Of a stretch of 57,500 nucleotides of DNA, positions 22,068 to 32,600 are shown piece after piece (position 1 is the stretch's first letter; each line of letters opens with the position of its first letter). A program made the translations under genes and the position numbers. A model generated the notes under the pieces. That model saw nothing but the letters and a program-made list of their open reading frames with translations, was not told the origin of the DNA and searched no databases. Source of the stretch: Symbiodinium natans (Eukaryota; Sar; Dinophyceae; Suessiales; Symbiodiniaceae); assembly GCA_905221605.1 (NCBI GenBank), contig CAJNDS010000091.1:1040738-1098237 (forward strand). Direction: 5' to 3'.

Positions 22068-22168
22068 CTGTCAGCTTCGGAAAGACAGCTTCCGCCTCCA
22101 AGGACGCTCAGGCACAGTGGAGCAGCCAGGCCAACAATCTTGCATTGCAAGGACTCTTGTTTGGGCAG
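22068..22168 (-). CDS. Exon-like block, copy 1, IVGLAAPLCLSVLGGG
   Basis: Partner of 33961-34058, identical in predicted protein. It has telomeric repeat on both sides, C-rich orientation upstream and G-rich downstream with respect to the gene. Confidence 0.6.
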
Positions 22169-22215
22169 GTTTAGGGTTTAGGGTTTAGGGTTCAGGGTTT
22201 AGGGTTTAGATCAAG

Positions 22216-22290
22216 GTCCGCAGCAGAGCTTAGGGTTCAAACTGCCAGGGCTTCGGTCTAAGGCGCCATGTCCTGGGTGCTCGCCCCCAC
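22216..22290 (-). CDS. Exon-like block, copy 1, HPGHGALDRS
   Basis: Partner of 34157-34227 in the same minus frame. A long C run (about 22286-22314) lies directly upstream on the coding strand. Confidence 0.4.
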
Positions 22291-22293
22291 CCC

Positions 22294-22326
<33 letters not shown>

Positions 22327-22459
22327 GAGCACTATCCACGGATGAAGCCCCCCCCCCAAACCCTAAACCCTAAACCCTAAACCCTAAACCCTAGACCCTA
22401 AACCCCCCCACCCACACACGCAAAAAGAAAAACACAAAAGTCAATAAACACCAACATAC

Positions 22460-22582
22460 GTTTGTGGGATATCCCCAGAATTGAATGCCAAGGCGCAACG
22501 TCTGTTGTGAAGGTGGCACCGCTGGTGAGAGCGCCCAAGACCTCGGCCTCCTGTTGCACCAAGCTGATGAAGCGGATAAGTC
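22460..22582 (-). CDS. 123-nt exon, copy 1, GLIRFISLV
   Basis: Partner of 34374-34496, with acceptor CCCTGCAG and donor GTATGTTG. It reads GLIRFISLVQQEAEVLGA, LTSGATFTTDVAPWHSIL and GISHK. Identical length and borders in the two copies support real splicing constraint. Confidence 0.7.
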
Positions 22583-22902
22583 CTGCAGGGCTTCCGGGTT
22601 TAGGGTTTAGGGTTTAGGGTTTAGGGTTTAGGGTTTAGGGTCTGGGGTTTAGGGTTATTTAGGGTTTAGGGTTTAGGGTCTAGGGTTATTTAGGGTTAGG
22701 GTTTAGGGTCTCGGGTTTAGGGTTCCCAGTTGGAAGTAGTGGAGATGGTGAGCTTTGGTGAAGGCTGAGGAGTAGCGAGGAAGGGTTTGGGGTTTGGGGT
22801 TTAGGGTTTAATTAGGGCTTAGGATTTAGGGTTTAGGGTTGCCACTCCGGAACGGGACTCTACAAAAGCTTGTGCTGGTGTGCAACAAGAGTACAGCAGA
22901 CA

Positions 22903-22991
22903 TGGAGTCTCTAATGTTGTCCCTTTTTGGGGTTAACTGCACGGGATTCTAGTGTACTACCCCAAAAAGGTACTACACAGGAGCCTTTAGG
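22903..22991. mobile_element. CCTGGAGTC-family element interrupting an exon, unit 1 only
   Basis: Absent at the matching position in unit 2 (near 34628), where the transmembrane exon continues. The left target base pair appears mutated to CA. Confidence 0.75.
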
Positions 22992-22992
22992 T

Positions 22993-23080
22993 ATAAACCG
23001 CGAAGCCTACCAAAACTGCGAGAATGGAGAGGACGACGGAGACAGCCACGTGCAAGAAGTGCCGGCATCTCCTTGGAATT
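22993..23080 (-). pseudogene. Exon-like block, copy 1, transmembrane helix truncated by element
   Basis: Partner of 34612-34717, reading RRCRHFLHVAVSVVLSILA then VLVGFAVY. An 89-bp inverted-repeat element follows immediately where copy 2 continues LLYSCS. Either the reading frame is broken or a splice site now lies in the element. Confidence 0.55.
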
Positions 23081-23165
23081 CTGGGGTCAAGCTTTATAAG
23101 GCTTTACCTAATGGCTCCTATGTAGTTCCTTTTTAACGTTAGATTTTAAGTTACATAACCCCCAC

Positions 23166-23250
23166 CCAGGCACTGTGCTGCGTCTGTTCGGGAAGGGTCC
23201 CACATTGCGGCTGCTCCACAGACCGCGAGGACACCCCTCCTGGGAGGTCT
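23166..23250 (-). CDS. Exon-like block, copy 1, RRGVLAVCGA
   Basis: Partner of 35425-35510, reading RRGVLAVCGAAAMWDPSR then TDAAQCLG before GTGGGG. In copy 1 only about 75 bp separate this block from the next; in copy 2 the gap is about 700 bp and is filled with TTTAGGGG arrays and a palindromic element. Confidence 0.55.
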
Positions 23251-23524
23251 CCGGTTAGGGTTCGGGGTTTACGGTTTAGGGTTAGGCTTAGGGTTTTGCA
23301 TGTTTAGCGCTTTGGGGGGTTTTTATGAACGCACAAGGAGACATCACAGCAAGCTATACCGAAAGGTTTTGCGGAAAGATCTAAGGGGCATGACATATAT
23401 ATCACGCTCTACTTAGCGGCTTTCTAGTCGACTGTAGTTTACAGACAGGTCCGGAAAAGCTACATGTTCATCTGCCATAAGTACATCCCAGCATCCAGAA
23501 CTTGAAGCAGCAGGAGCCAATACC

Positions 23525-23622
23525 TATACTCCCCTTAGAACCTTAATGAAAAATAATATTTTCAATATCCTCTTAGGATTTATATAAACAAAAATAGACA
23601 GCAATTTCCAAGGGGGGATATA
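23525..23622. mobile_element. AT-rich element TATACTCCCCTT, unit 1 only
   Basis: Ends TATACTCCCCTTAGAA and TTCCAAGGGGGGATATA; absent in unit 2 near 35908. Confidence 0.65.
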
Positions 23623-23636
23623 GATACGTGATTCTG

Positions 23637-23990
23637 GGCCCTGGAGCAACAATGGCAGGTCGGCCTCGAAGGTGCAGCTTGCCGATCGCAACCTGGACTG
23701 TTGTGCCGCCCGCTCGGCAACAACCTGCTTCACGGACAAGCATCCGGCTTCTTTCGCATCAGATTGCCGGGGCAGAACGGTCGGTTCTCCTTCGGGTAGC
23801 ACCTGCATGAGCTTCGTGACCTTCCTGGGTGCACACTGCGACTGGGCGTCCATCAGAAGCCGGTTGCCGGCCTCGGCTCGCACGCTTCTGACGGAGCTGC
23901 TGGTGCCAGCACGCGGCTGGACGGGTGGAGCCGCGGGAAACGATGTCGACTGTGGCAGCTTGTATGACATGGACCTCTGCCAGCCCTCCC
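23637..23990 (-). CDS. Exon-like block, copy 1, KVTKLMQVLPEGEP
   Basis: Uninterrupted counterpart of 35927-36480. A plausible acceptor (CTTTTTGCAG) precedes 23990. The frame then reads SYKLPQSTSFPAAPPVQ, PRAGTSSSVRSVRAEAGN, RLLMDAQSQCAPRKVTK, LMQVLPEGEPTVLPRQSD, AKEAGCLSVKQVVAERAA and SRLRSASCTFEADLP, and ends near LLLQG. It looks soluble and serine-rich, then basic. Downstream in this copy only is a ~98-bp AT-rich inverted-repeat element (23525-23622). Confidence 0.65.
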
Positions 23991-24033
23991 CTGCAAAAAG
24001 CAAAAGAAGCTCTTCATTTCAGTTTTTTGCACT

Positions 24034-24092
24034 TCGGATGCTCCCCCCTCATGGGGGATACTAGAATCCCTGTTCATGGGGGAACATCCCAA
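24034..24092. mobile_element. TTGGGATG-family element, short form
   Basis: About 59 bp with CGGATGCTCCCCCC and GGGGGAACATCCCAA ends. Confidence 0.6.
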
Positions 24093-24261
24093 GGTTGCAC
24101 GCTAACTTCGATAACAAAAGGCAGGTCTTTATAGGGCTTAGAGTTTAGGGTTTAGGGTCTAGGATTATACCCCCCCCCCTCCTCCCTACATGAGGCATAA
24201 CCCCCCCCCCCCCCGGAAAAATGTGGTAGATGGAGCCCCAGGAAAAATTTGGGTAAGGGAG

Positions 24262-24366
24262 CCTTGTGCACACGCTGCGGGACCCAGCAAGTGTGCTCTG
24301 GAGGCGCGCATGGTCCTCCAGGAGCAGTTGCAACATCGCGGTCATCCTGCAGCTAAACTCTTCTTG
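24262..24366 (-). CDS. Exon-like block, copy 1, EEFSCRMTAMLQLLLEDHAR
   Basis: Partner of 37075-37179 with the same flanking element (24367-24477), so that element predates the duplication. The frame is conserved through CRMTAMLQLLLEDHARLQ and SRSVCTRLP. Confidence 0.6.
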
Positions 24367-24477
24367 TGGTAGCCCAGCAAGCAAGCTATAATAAGGGCTC
24401 ACCCTCTTTGGGGTTGGCTTCTTTATAAGGGAACTTTGAACCCCAAAAAGGGAAAAGGGCACCACCAGGCTACCAAG
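24367..24477. mobile_element. TTGGTAGCCCAG element, unit 1
   Basis: Ends GGTAGCCCAG and CAGGCTACCAAG; inner CCTCTTTGGGGTTGG and CCCCAAAAAGGG arms. It abuts an exon edge in both units. Confidence 0.75.
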
Positions 24478-24599
24478 TCTTGGCTCTGGCAGAAGACATG
24501 CTGGTCCGACTGTCTATTCATCGCATGTTCTGCTGTGCAAATATACTTGAAGGCTGCCCTCAACTAGGGTACCAAACTTGGGGCCATGAAGGGGGGGGT

Positions 24600-24642
<43 letters not shown>

Positions 24643-24715
24643 TTCCTCTTATGAGGACTATCCTCTTTTCATGGGCAAATATAGACTCCCGAATAGTAGG
24701 ATCTAAGGGCGCTAT

Positions 24716-24803
24716 AATTCTTACTGGCCCAAAATAAAGTTGAAACTTTGAGAATAAACTACCTAATAAGAAGCCCAAAAGTTGAAAAGTTGGTTTTGAG
24801 CCA
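24716..24803. mobile_element. TTACTGGCCCAAAA element
   Basis: Inverted ends TTACTGGCCCAAAA and TTTTGAGCCAATA; a second copy is at 35083-35176, a different place in unit 2, so it moved after the duplication. Confidence 0.65.
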
Positions 24804-24822
24804 ATACCCCCGACTTGACTCT

Positions 24823-24990
24823 GGCCCCAGATCCTGCTTTCCGAAGCCACTTTGAAGTTGTTTCTGTGTTCCACGGCAAAGATGCGGCGCTCAACATCGG
24901 CAACGCCAGGTTCGAGCAAGAGCTCGCTGTCTTTCGAAGGATGAGAACAATGAAGGATGTCTTTCCTTACTCGTTTTTCGACCTGGAGAC
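24823..24990 (-). CDS. Exon-like block, copy 1, charged ADVERRIFAVEHR
   Basis: Partner of 37793-37957, reading VEKRVRKDILHCSHPSKD and LEPGVADVERRIFAVEH in the minus frame. It is followed by an unrelated palindromic element (24716-24803) where copy 2 has telomeric repeat, so the intron side has turned over completely. Confidence 0.6.
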
Positions 24991-25109
24991 CATGAGTCTA
25001 ATAGGGTTTTCTATAGGGGGACTAGGGAGTCCGGTACCGCGAATACCCCTCATACAGAACCCATTTTAAAGGATTTTTTATTATAAGGAAGCACCATCTG
25101 CCTCAGCGT

Positions 25110-25235
25110 TGCTAAGAACCAACTGGGTAGCTCTTCATCCTCCACAGGAATTCGGAGAAGCTCGGTTGAGTTGGACACACTTCTGAAAAGCGCGTTCGGC
25201 TCGCGCGTGAGGACCATGGCTTCGAGGCTTGAGAA
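25110..25235 (-). CDS. Exon-like block, copy 1, LEAMVLTRE
   Basis: Partner of 38104-38229, open in the same minus frame, with PSWFLAT conserved at the end. Downstream the two copies diverge, so the border probably lies close after the alanine-threonine pair. Confidence 0.55.
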
Positions 25236-25257
25236 ACTAGCGATGCAGACACCTTAA

Positions 25258-25359
25258 GCTGACTCTATGACGCTGCTTTGTTGGCCGCATCCCGTTTTTT
25301 TCGACCTGCCCCTTGGCGGATTTGACCATGGGCCGAAAGCCAAACCAACAAAAAATGCG
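25258..25359 (-). CDS. Exon-like block, copy 1, first recognised
   Basis: Partner of 38395-38490. The frame is conserved near FVGLAFGP and GCGQQSSV, but the upstream stretch differs by a 4-nt length change. Borders are unknown. Confidence 0.3.
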
Positions 25360-25404
25360 CGAGATTTCACGGCGCCTGCGCCTGAACCTGGCGACTGCCT
25401 GCTT

Positions 25405-25560
25405 AGGGTTTAGGGTTTAGGGTTTAGGGTTTAGGGTTTAGGGTTTAGGGTTCAGGGTTCAGGGTTTAGGGTTTAGGGTTTAGGGTTTAGGGTTTAGGGT
25501 TTAGGGTTTAGGGTTTGGGGTTTAGGGTTTGGGGTTTAGGGTTTAGGGTTTGGGGTTGAT
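25405..25560. repeat. TTTAGGG array, unit 1
   Basis: About 20 units with a few TTTGGGG and TTCAGGG variants; shorter in unit 2 (38540-38582). Confidence 0.9.
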
Positions 25561-26370
25561 ATGTCAGTATCCTTGTAAGGCTGGTGGCCCCCCCTCAACC
25601 CACTGGACTCCGAGAAACTCCCACAATGAGGGTTTAGGTTTCGGGCTTCGGGCCCACATGTCAGCTTTACCCTTTACCGTAAGCCCTCAAAACGCTCACA
25701 GGGCTCTGGTCCAAGGTTTAGGCTCTACACGGCTCAGGTTTGTGGGTTTTGGGTTTTGTCCGCGTTTTGAGACGAAGAGATAGGGCTTCGACTGAGTGAC
25801 GCACATGGCAACACCCCGAAAACCGAAGTCTTTGTTCGCAAGCCCTCAACACACCAAGCCCCTGAACCCCAAACCTTCGGCCCTCCTCTGCCAAAACTGG
25901 TCGCCCAAAAAACAGTAGATTCGGTATATTTCCTCAAACATTAAAGGACCTCGAGACCAACAGCTAGGGGTTCTTAAGAGGGGGGGGGGGGGGTTCATGG
26001 GGGGTAGGCGCCTGTAGAAAAACCTTAGGGAAGCGAAAAGGGAGCCTTGGGGGGTAGTAGCTTGGGTTACGTACCCCTCCTAGAACCCCCCCCCCCCGGA
26101 AGAACCCTAGAAAGCATTGGGGCTTCAAGAATCCGAGGTTGAGGTTGGTTTAGGATGGCACCTCACCTTGTGCAAATGTACACTAGTTCTTTGCGTTCCC
26201 CTAAGCTGCCCCAAGGTTCTCTAGGTACCTACCCCCCTTGAACCCCCCTCCCTTGAGAACCCTATAACTACTCTCATACATATAAACACGACGGTCATAT
26301 AACGGAGAGATGACCACAGGGCCTTTTCGCTTGGTGGTACTTCAGCCCGCGCATTCCTTGACATTGCCTA

Positions 26371-26461
26371 CCTGAAGGCTCCTATGTAGTACCTTTTTGG
26401 GGTAGCATACTAGAATCCTCTATAGCTAACCCAAAACAGGGACTACATTAGAGACTCCCGG
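26371..26461. mobile_element. CCTGGAGTC-family element, unit 2, shared
   Basis: Orthologue of 12264-12351, TA on both sides. Confidence 0.75.
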
Positions 26462-26537
26462 TAGATTTCGGGTTTTTGGAAGTTTTTGGTTATGCCCAAA
26501 TCCTAAGCCCCAAGCCCTCTCATCCTTCCCAAGCTCC

Positions 26538-26632
26538 TCATGATCCTTTGCACCAGCCGACTTGTGCACAGATCAACGGCATATTGTCCACAGATCCCGT
26601 GCAATGGATGGCAGTGCCGGGGATTTACTTGA
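26538..26632 (-). CDS. Last recognised exon, copy 2, SVDNMPLICAQVG
   Basis: The minus frame IPGTAIHCTGSVDNMPL then ICAQVGWCKGS ends in TGA. It is nearly identical to copy 1. Telomeric repeat (26636-26697) replaces about 40 bp upstream of it in this copy. Confidence 0.45.
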
Positions 26633-29600
26633 TACCTGTTTAGGGTTTAGGGTCTAGGGTTTAGGGTTTATATAGGGTTTAGGGTTTAGGGTTTCGCACA
26701 CCCAACTCCTGCGAATTAGGGTTGAGGAAGGGGATTCACCCTCCCATTGTGGCAACAACAACAACAACACCACCGGCACCGCCACCACCTGTAAGGGCAC
26801 GCCGGAGCCATCGCTGGATTCAGTTGCAATCTTTCTTCAGGGTTGAAACGCTGTGGGCAGGGAGGCCTGAGATCAACCGATCACGAGGAAAACTAGACTG
26901 ACAGTCCATGGTATGCGTTTCAGCCTAAAGTGCATAATCCTAGGCCCACCTCCATGCCGTTTTCTCTGAATGCATTGCGGCGCCCACCCAATCAGGTTCA
27001 CCCCTAAACCCTAAACCCTAAACCCTAAACCCTAAACCCTAAACCCTAAACCCTAAACCCTAAACCCTAAACCCATGTAAATGGCAAATGGGAAGAGCTA
27101 TGGCTTGCACTTTTGCAGGATTTCAGCAGGGATTCTACTTGAAGGTTCATACGACCCCCCAAAAAGCAACAACCATGGTTGCTGCTTCTAACCCTATAAT
27201 GCTTATAAGTTGGGATGTTCCCCTTAAACCGAATAGTAATAGGGGACTATAGTAGTATAATAGCGGGGTACTATAAATCGCTATTAAGGACTGTTACAAG
27301 TACCCATGAACCTCCAAGTTAGAGCCGTTGCCAAGGCTCCTTCGACTTTCTTTTGGCTGCCTGGAAAGACCGTAAGGACTTTATACCTCTCTAACGGACT
27401 CGAACGTAGTCTCTTTTTGGGTTAGTCAGAGGGGATTCTAGTGTACTACCCCAAAACAGGTACTGCATAGCAGTCTTTAGGTGGGGCATACAAGGTGTAA
27501 CAAAGGTTCCCCAATGAAGGGCCCACTTTTGTGGGATCGTGGTAACGAACGTAATTCCGAAAGCTTGAGACCAAATGGTATCGCCGACTTCCAGATTTTG
27601 CCGCTGCTGTGGTATCGATAGTACTCTTCTCCTGCTACGCCCAAAACCCTAAACCCTATGCGCTATAGTACAACAGCAGTATGGTGTAGTAGCTACAACA
27701 TACTGCAATGACACTTGTATCCCAATTTACTTGTGGACTCATTGGACTCCCCAGTGACTCATGGCTTATAAGCTCTTCTTTCCCAAGCAGCCCGGAAAGG
27801 TTTCCTGCTGACCAGGCTTTGCATCACAAATACTTTGGCGACACGCGCATCCCACCACGCTTCTGACCTCTCCCGACCGGCTCTTTTTGATGAGGAAACC
27901 ATGTTTTGTGGTGTCAACTCACCGCTTCCCTCAACCCTCAACCCTAAACCTTAACCGTTACTTGACCCTTAAGCACCTGAAGCTAGGGTACCCTGGGCGA
28001 GCTTGGTTTAAAACCAACCCAAAATTAAAGGGTGCAGTTCGGCTCGTCAGTCAGATCGACGATGTCTTGCGCGTTGCCACCTCGCGAAAACAAGGCCATG
28101 AACGAGGCGAAAATGTGGCCGTAAATGCTCCCGCCGACTGGTGGAATTGTAGCGTTAAATGCTCAAGTCGACAGGGGAAAATGTGAGCTGAAGAGCCAAT
28201 TAGGCTCTTGAGTCATTGAGTAGCATTGCGAACTAGAAGGGTGCTAGTTAGCTTAAAATCGGCCCCCTAGTTTACCAGGATCCCGCTGCGGTAGATGGCC
28301 GCAGCCAGCGCTATGGTGATGGACATCGCGCGTTGAAGAAGCCCTGCCGTCAGCTTTGTCTCCCACAGGAAGCACCCGCAATCGGTCATTGCGACAAAGT
28401 CTGCGAACCGAATGAAGTTCTCTGCCATCTCCGGGCCAGGGTCGTAGATGGCAACGAAGGAAGGAAAACGAGCACACGCCGAGCTTGCAAGCGCCGCGGG
28501 GAGCAAAGTTGCTGTCAGCAAGGCAAAGAAGAGCACCGCCGGGAGCATGGTCAAAGCAAACCCGTCTCTAAGCACGTCAAACGCCACTGCGATCAACCCT
28601 GTGCCCACAGTCAGTGCCAATACCACGATGCACACTTGCAAAGCGTGCGACATAGAGCGCATGCAAGCGCCCAGCTCTCTCCACTCACCTTGCACGACAG
28701 CGAGGTCCACGTCCTGTTCTCTGAAAGGGTCGGTGAACCTCGGTTTGGAGCCAGGTAAAACACGTCTGTCTGCACTCCCTCTCCCAAGCCTTAAACCAGG
28801 ATCGAAGGTTCAAGGTCAAAGGCCGACAGTGTTCAGGGGACGATGACCTACTATTTCCTGAAGAACCCCAACCAAAAAACACAAGAAATTCCCCTCTATT
28901 GCCCTTTCTGGAGTTTTTTTTGTTTTTTTTGTGGGGGGGGGGGGGCTCTTAAGCAAACAGCAACCTACAAGCTTTTAAAACCCCGAACCCTAAAGATCCT
29001 GAACCCTAAAGACAGACATGGTTGAAAGGGGGGTGGGGGGGGTGGGGGGGGGGGGGGGTGGCGGGGTGGGGGGGGGGGGTGGGGGGGGGGTGGGGGGGGT
29101 GGGGTGGGGGGGGGGGGTGGGTGGTGGGGGGGGGGTGGGGGCGGGGGGTGGGGGGGGGGGTGGGGGGGGGGGGTGGGGGGGGGGGGTGGGGGGGGGGGTG
29201 GGGGGGGGGGGGCAGGGATGCGAAAACCCCTAAACCCAACCCCCAAAACCCGAAGCCCTGGACCCTAGACCCTAGACCCTAGACCCTAAACCCTAGGCCC
29301 AGCCCTCGCCAGGTGGCTATGAGCACGAAGCCTGTCCGGGGGTCTCAGGGCAGACGATGGAGGTTCAAAAGGGTGCCTTTTCTACGTAGGGGGTTTAGGG
29401 TTTAGGGTTTAATTAGGATTTAGGGTTTAGGATGCTTATATGTAGGGTAACTATGATTGTAACCCCACTTGTGGCATTTAGAACCCTACTGACAAGTGCC
29501 CAGGAACCTTAAAGTACAGGCTTGAGGCTTTCGGGGCCCGCGGGAAACGATTTCTAAAGGTTTACGAGGGGGCGAAATTTCCGTCTTGCGAACATATAGT

Positions 29601-32600
29601 AGACCCCGAAAAAAGGGGAATGAGGGCCTAGTCTGGATCCTAGACAAGGACCTTCAACCCTAACCCTAAACCCTACAAAAGAAGGAATGAGGGCCAAGTC
29701 TGGGTCTGAGAGAAGGACATGTCAACAGCAGAAGCCTACGGCCGTGAGCACGGACGCGAAGACCACGAAGCAGAGCATACAAGCCATTGACGCCTTGCTT
29801 TGTTTGCTGAGACTCAACCCTAAACCCTAAACCCTAAACCCGAAACCCTAAACAGGGCCCTGAGAGCTTGGGCTTCACAGCTTAGGGATTTGCTTCGGCT
29901 TTAATAGGGGATCAGGGTTTGCTGAGGGTCCCGAACTCGCAAGGCGTGTCAGCCTGAAGACTCATCCACCCCCCGGGCCACCCCCACTCGTAACACTGAG
30001 GGGTTGAGGGTTTATGAGATAATTGGGGCTTGCGGCTTCTGAAATCCGACAATCTAAACCCGGCTGGCTGTGCGTTTAAGAGCCCAACCCTAAACCTTAT
30101 AAACTCTAAACCCTAAACCCTGAACCCTAAACCCTAAACTCTAAACCCCAAACCCTAAACCCTGAAAAAGAATGATAAATAAAAACGCCCAAGGCCCTTG
30201 AGGCAACCCGGAAGGCTCTAACGGTTTGTCTAAGCGCTTTCGGTCGCATGGGACTGAGGCCTGGACGTCGCAACTACACCGGGGAAGCAGAGATTAGGGT
30301 TTGAGGGTTCAGGGTTTGGGGTTTAGGGTTTAGGATTTAGAGTTTGGGGTTTAGGGTTCAGGGTTTAGGATATACGGTTTGGGGTTTAGGGTTTAGGATT
30401 TAGGGTTTGGTTTTTTTTTAGTTTGGGGCTGGCGATCATAAACTTGAACACCGAGCACCCTTTCTATTGCTGACTCGGAATCATCTGGCCCCGTGGTGCC
30501 CAACAGCACAGGTGATTCGAGGGTTGGCGGGTTTATGGTTTTGCGAGGAAAGGCAATGGCCTGTCAATACGAATACATCTAACCTGAACCCTGAAGTTAA
30601 GGCCTAAACCCTAAACCCTATAAACCCTAAACCCTAAACTGCCCTAAACCCTAACCCTCAACTGCGGCCGCAGCACAGGGGCGAGGTCATGCAGCAGCAC
30701 CGTGGATGCAACCCTCAAAGTGCAGATCGAGAACCATGCCTTCGGCATCGCGTTCTGAGTTTAGGGTTTAGGGTTTCAACGTGGCTGAGAGACTGGCATG
30801 ATCATGAGGCGCAAGGGTAGAAAGGGACCATATTGAGGACTGAAAGGTCGATGTGCGCACAGTTGGGGGGACGCGGGGCAACTTTCCGAATCTATCTGAG
30901 GCTGCAAGCCGTGCGGACACAAGCAACATGTTTCCGCAGCTCCCTGAAGCGAAAGAACCCTAAACCCTAAACCCTAAACCCTAAACCTTAAAAACACTAA
31001 ACTCACAAGCGCTGAGCCTTCTTACTGATTCTCAGAAGGGAAGGCGGGCCAGGAGGCACCTTACATCCCCTGATACATATGCCCTTTAAGAAGTTCTCTA
31101 GGGTGTCAGGTGTCCTACATGCCCACATTCCTAAGAAGCAGCACGTCCTGAAGCACGCCATCTATAGCCCAAGAGTCCGATGTGAGCCGCATCAGGTCTT
31201 TCCCCACAACGTTTCGCCACTCCTCCGTGAGCTTGTTGTCGTTCAGCAGAGCTCCCAAATATCGAAGCGAATCCCGCAGGAAATCCTCTGATCGCTTTGC
31301 GCTAAACCCTATAGGGTAAACCCTATAGGGTTATAAACCCTAAACCCTAAACCCTAATCCACTGATCGCTTTCAAGGGGATTTAGCGTGAGGTGATCCAG
31401 AGGTCGGGTCCAGGGTTAAAACCTTCGGAAGAGCAACGCTATAGCCCCCTTGTCACCTTAACAAAGGTATGTTTTCAATTACTACTCCCTTGGGTCTCAC
31501 ATAGATAACACTAGACAAATAAATCCCAAGAGGGCTATAGAACACATGGGCGGGGGGGGGGGGGGGGGGGGGTTGTTTGTCCAGCCCAACGCAGGGTCAG
31601 CTCCATTTGTTTCTTGCTGTCTTTCTTGTTTTCTTTGCCTATGTGGTCGTTCGTTCTTTATTTCTTTCTTTCTTTCTGAAGTTCTTTCTCTCTTTCTTTC
31701 TGTCTTTCTTTCTGTCTTTCTTTCTTTTTGTATCAGTTTTTGCTTCTCTCGCTCTCTCTATCGCTCTGCCCTTTTCTGTCTCAGTTTGGGATAAAGGGGT
31801 TTACGGCTTAGCTCTGGCTCAGATACGCTGCTGGCGCCATGGGTGGGCTCCATGACAGGGGAAAAAGGGGGGGGGGGGGTGAGGAGGGCCTCGAAGAACT
31901 AGGGTTTAGGGTTTAGGGTTTAGGGTTTAGGGGTTTAGGGTTTAGGGGTTTAGGGGTTTAAGTGTAGGGGTTCAGGGGTTTAGGGGTTTAGGGGTTTAGG
32001 GGTTTAGGGGTTTAGGGGTTTAGGGGTTTAGGGGTTTAGGGGTTTAGGGGTTTAGGGGTTTAGGGGTTTAGGTTTGGTTACTTGGTTCCCTTGAGTTTCG
32101 CCACTGTGCCAGGCAATCCTCCTTTTGCCTGGCGTCCCTGCCGAGCTTGCTTCAGGTTCAGGCAGTCTCACTTGCCTAGCAATCCTGTCCGCTTGCTTCG
32201 TGCTGCGGAGACTTTCTAGTCTTCTGTGTCCACTTGTGTGCGCATACGTCACTTTGGGTGAGCAGCATGCCTTTAGGCGTGCAGGCTATCATTATTGAGC
32301 ATCGTGGAGAAGTTCTATTCTTCTCCGCCACTGGTTGTGCTTGCAAATCAAGGGCAAGTACACTACAACACAATTCGGGTTTAGGGGTTTAGGGGTTTAG
32401 AGGTTAGGGTTTAGGGTTTAGGGATCAGGGTTTAGGGTTTAGGGGTGAGGGTTGCGGGCGTCCCCCAGGAGCCCAGGAGTATAGCAGTACGAAGGATGCG
32501 GGGGACTTCGGGCCTGCAGCAGGACTCAAAATGTTTTGTAGGGTTTAGGGTTTAGGGTTTAGGGTTTAGGGTTTAGGGTTTAGGGTGGAGGGTTGAGGGT

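Larger units (their letters stand above)
12417..25359 (-). pseudogene. Copy 1 of duplicated many-exon membrane-protein gene (probably degraded)
   Basis: Span of the minus-strand gene in tandem unit 1, read from about 25.36 kb down to a stop near 12417. It was assembled from at least 17 exon-like blocks that also occur, in the same order and strand, in unit 2 (26538-38490). The product is not recognised; hydrophobic segments in several exons suggest an integral membrane protein. Damage specific to this copy: a 4-nt deletion near 14403 breaks the largest exon, a 10-nt local duplication at 13973-13992 breaks the next one, telomere-like sequence interrupts an exon at 21406-21455, and a palindromic element cuts the exon end near 22991. 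Between exons lie telomeric arrays and palindromic elements. Exon joins are inferred, not proven by transcripts. Confidence 0.55.

Noticed and set aside
27770-27890. Conserved segment (QKRGGMRVS) shared with 13600-13690 as an exon
   Set aside because: A TGA and a 1-nt length difference in unit 2; could be a dead exon, not annotated as coding.
28333-28846. 141- and 132-codon plus-strand frames opposite the largest exon
   Set aside because: Shadows of the minus-strand membrane exon; no hydrophobic or domain pattern.
31079-31291. 70-codon plus-strand frame (KQHVLKHAIYSPRVRC) conserved in both units
   Set aside because: The minus frame over the same bases shows conservative changes and better protein character.
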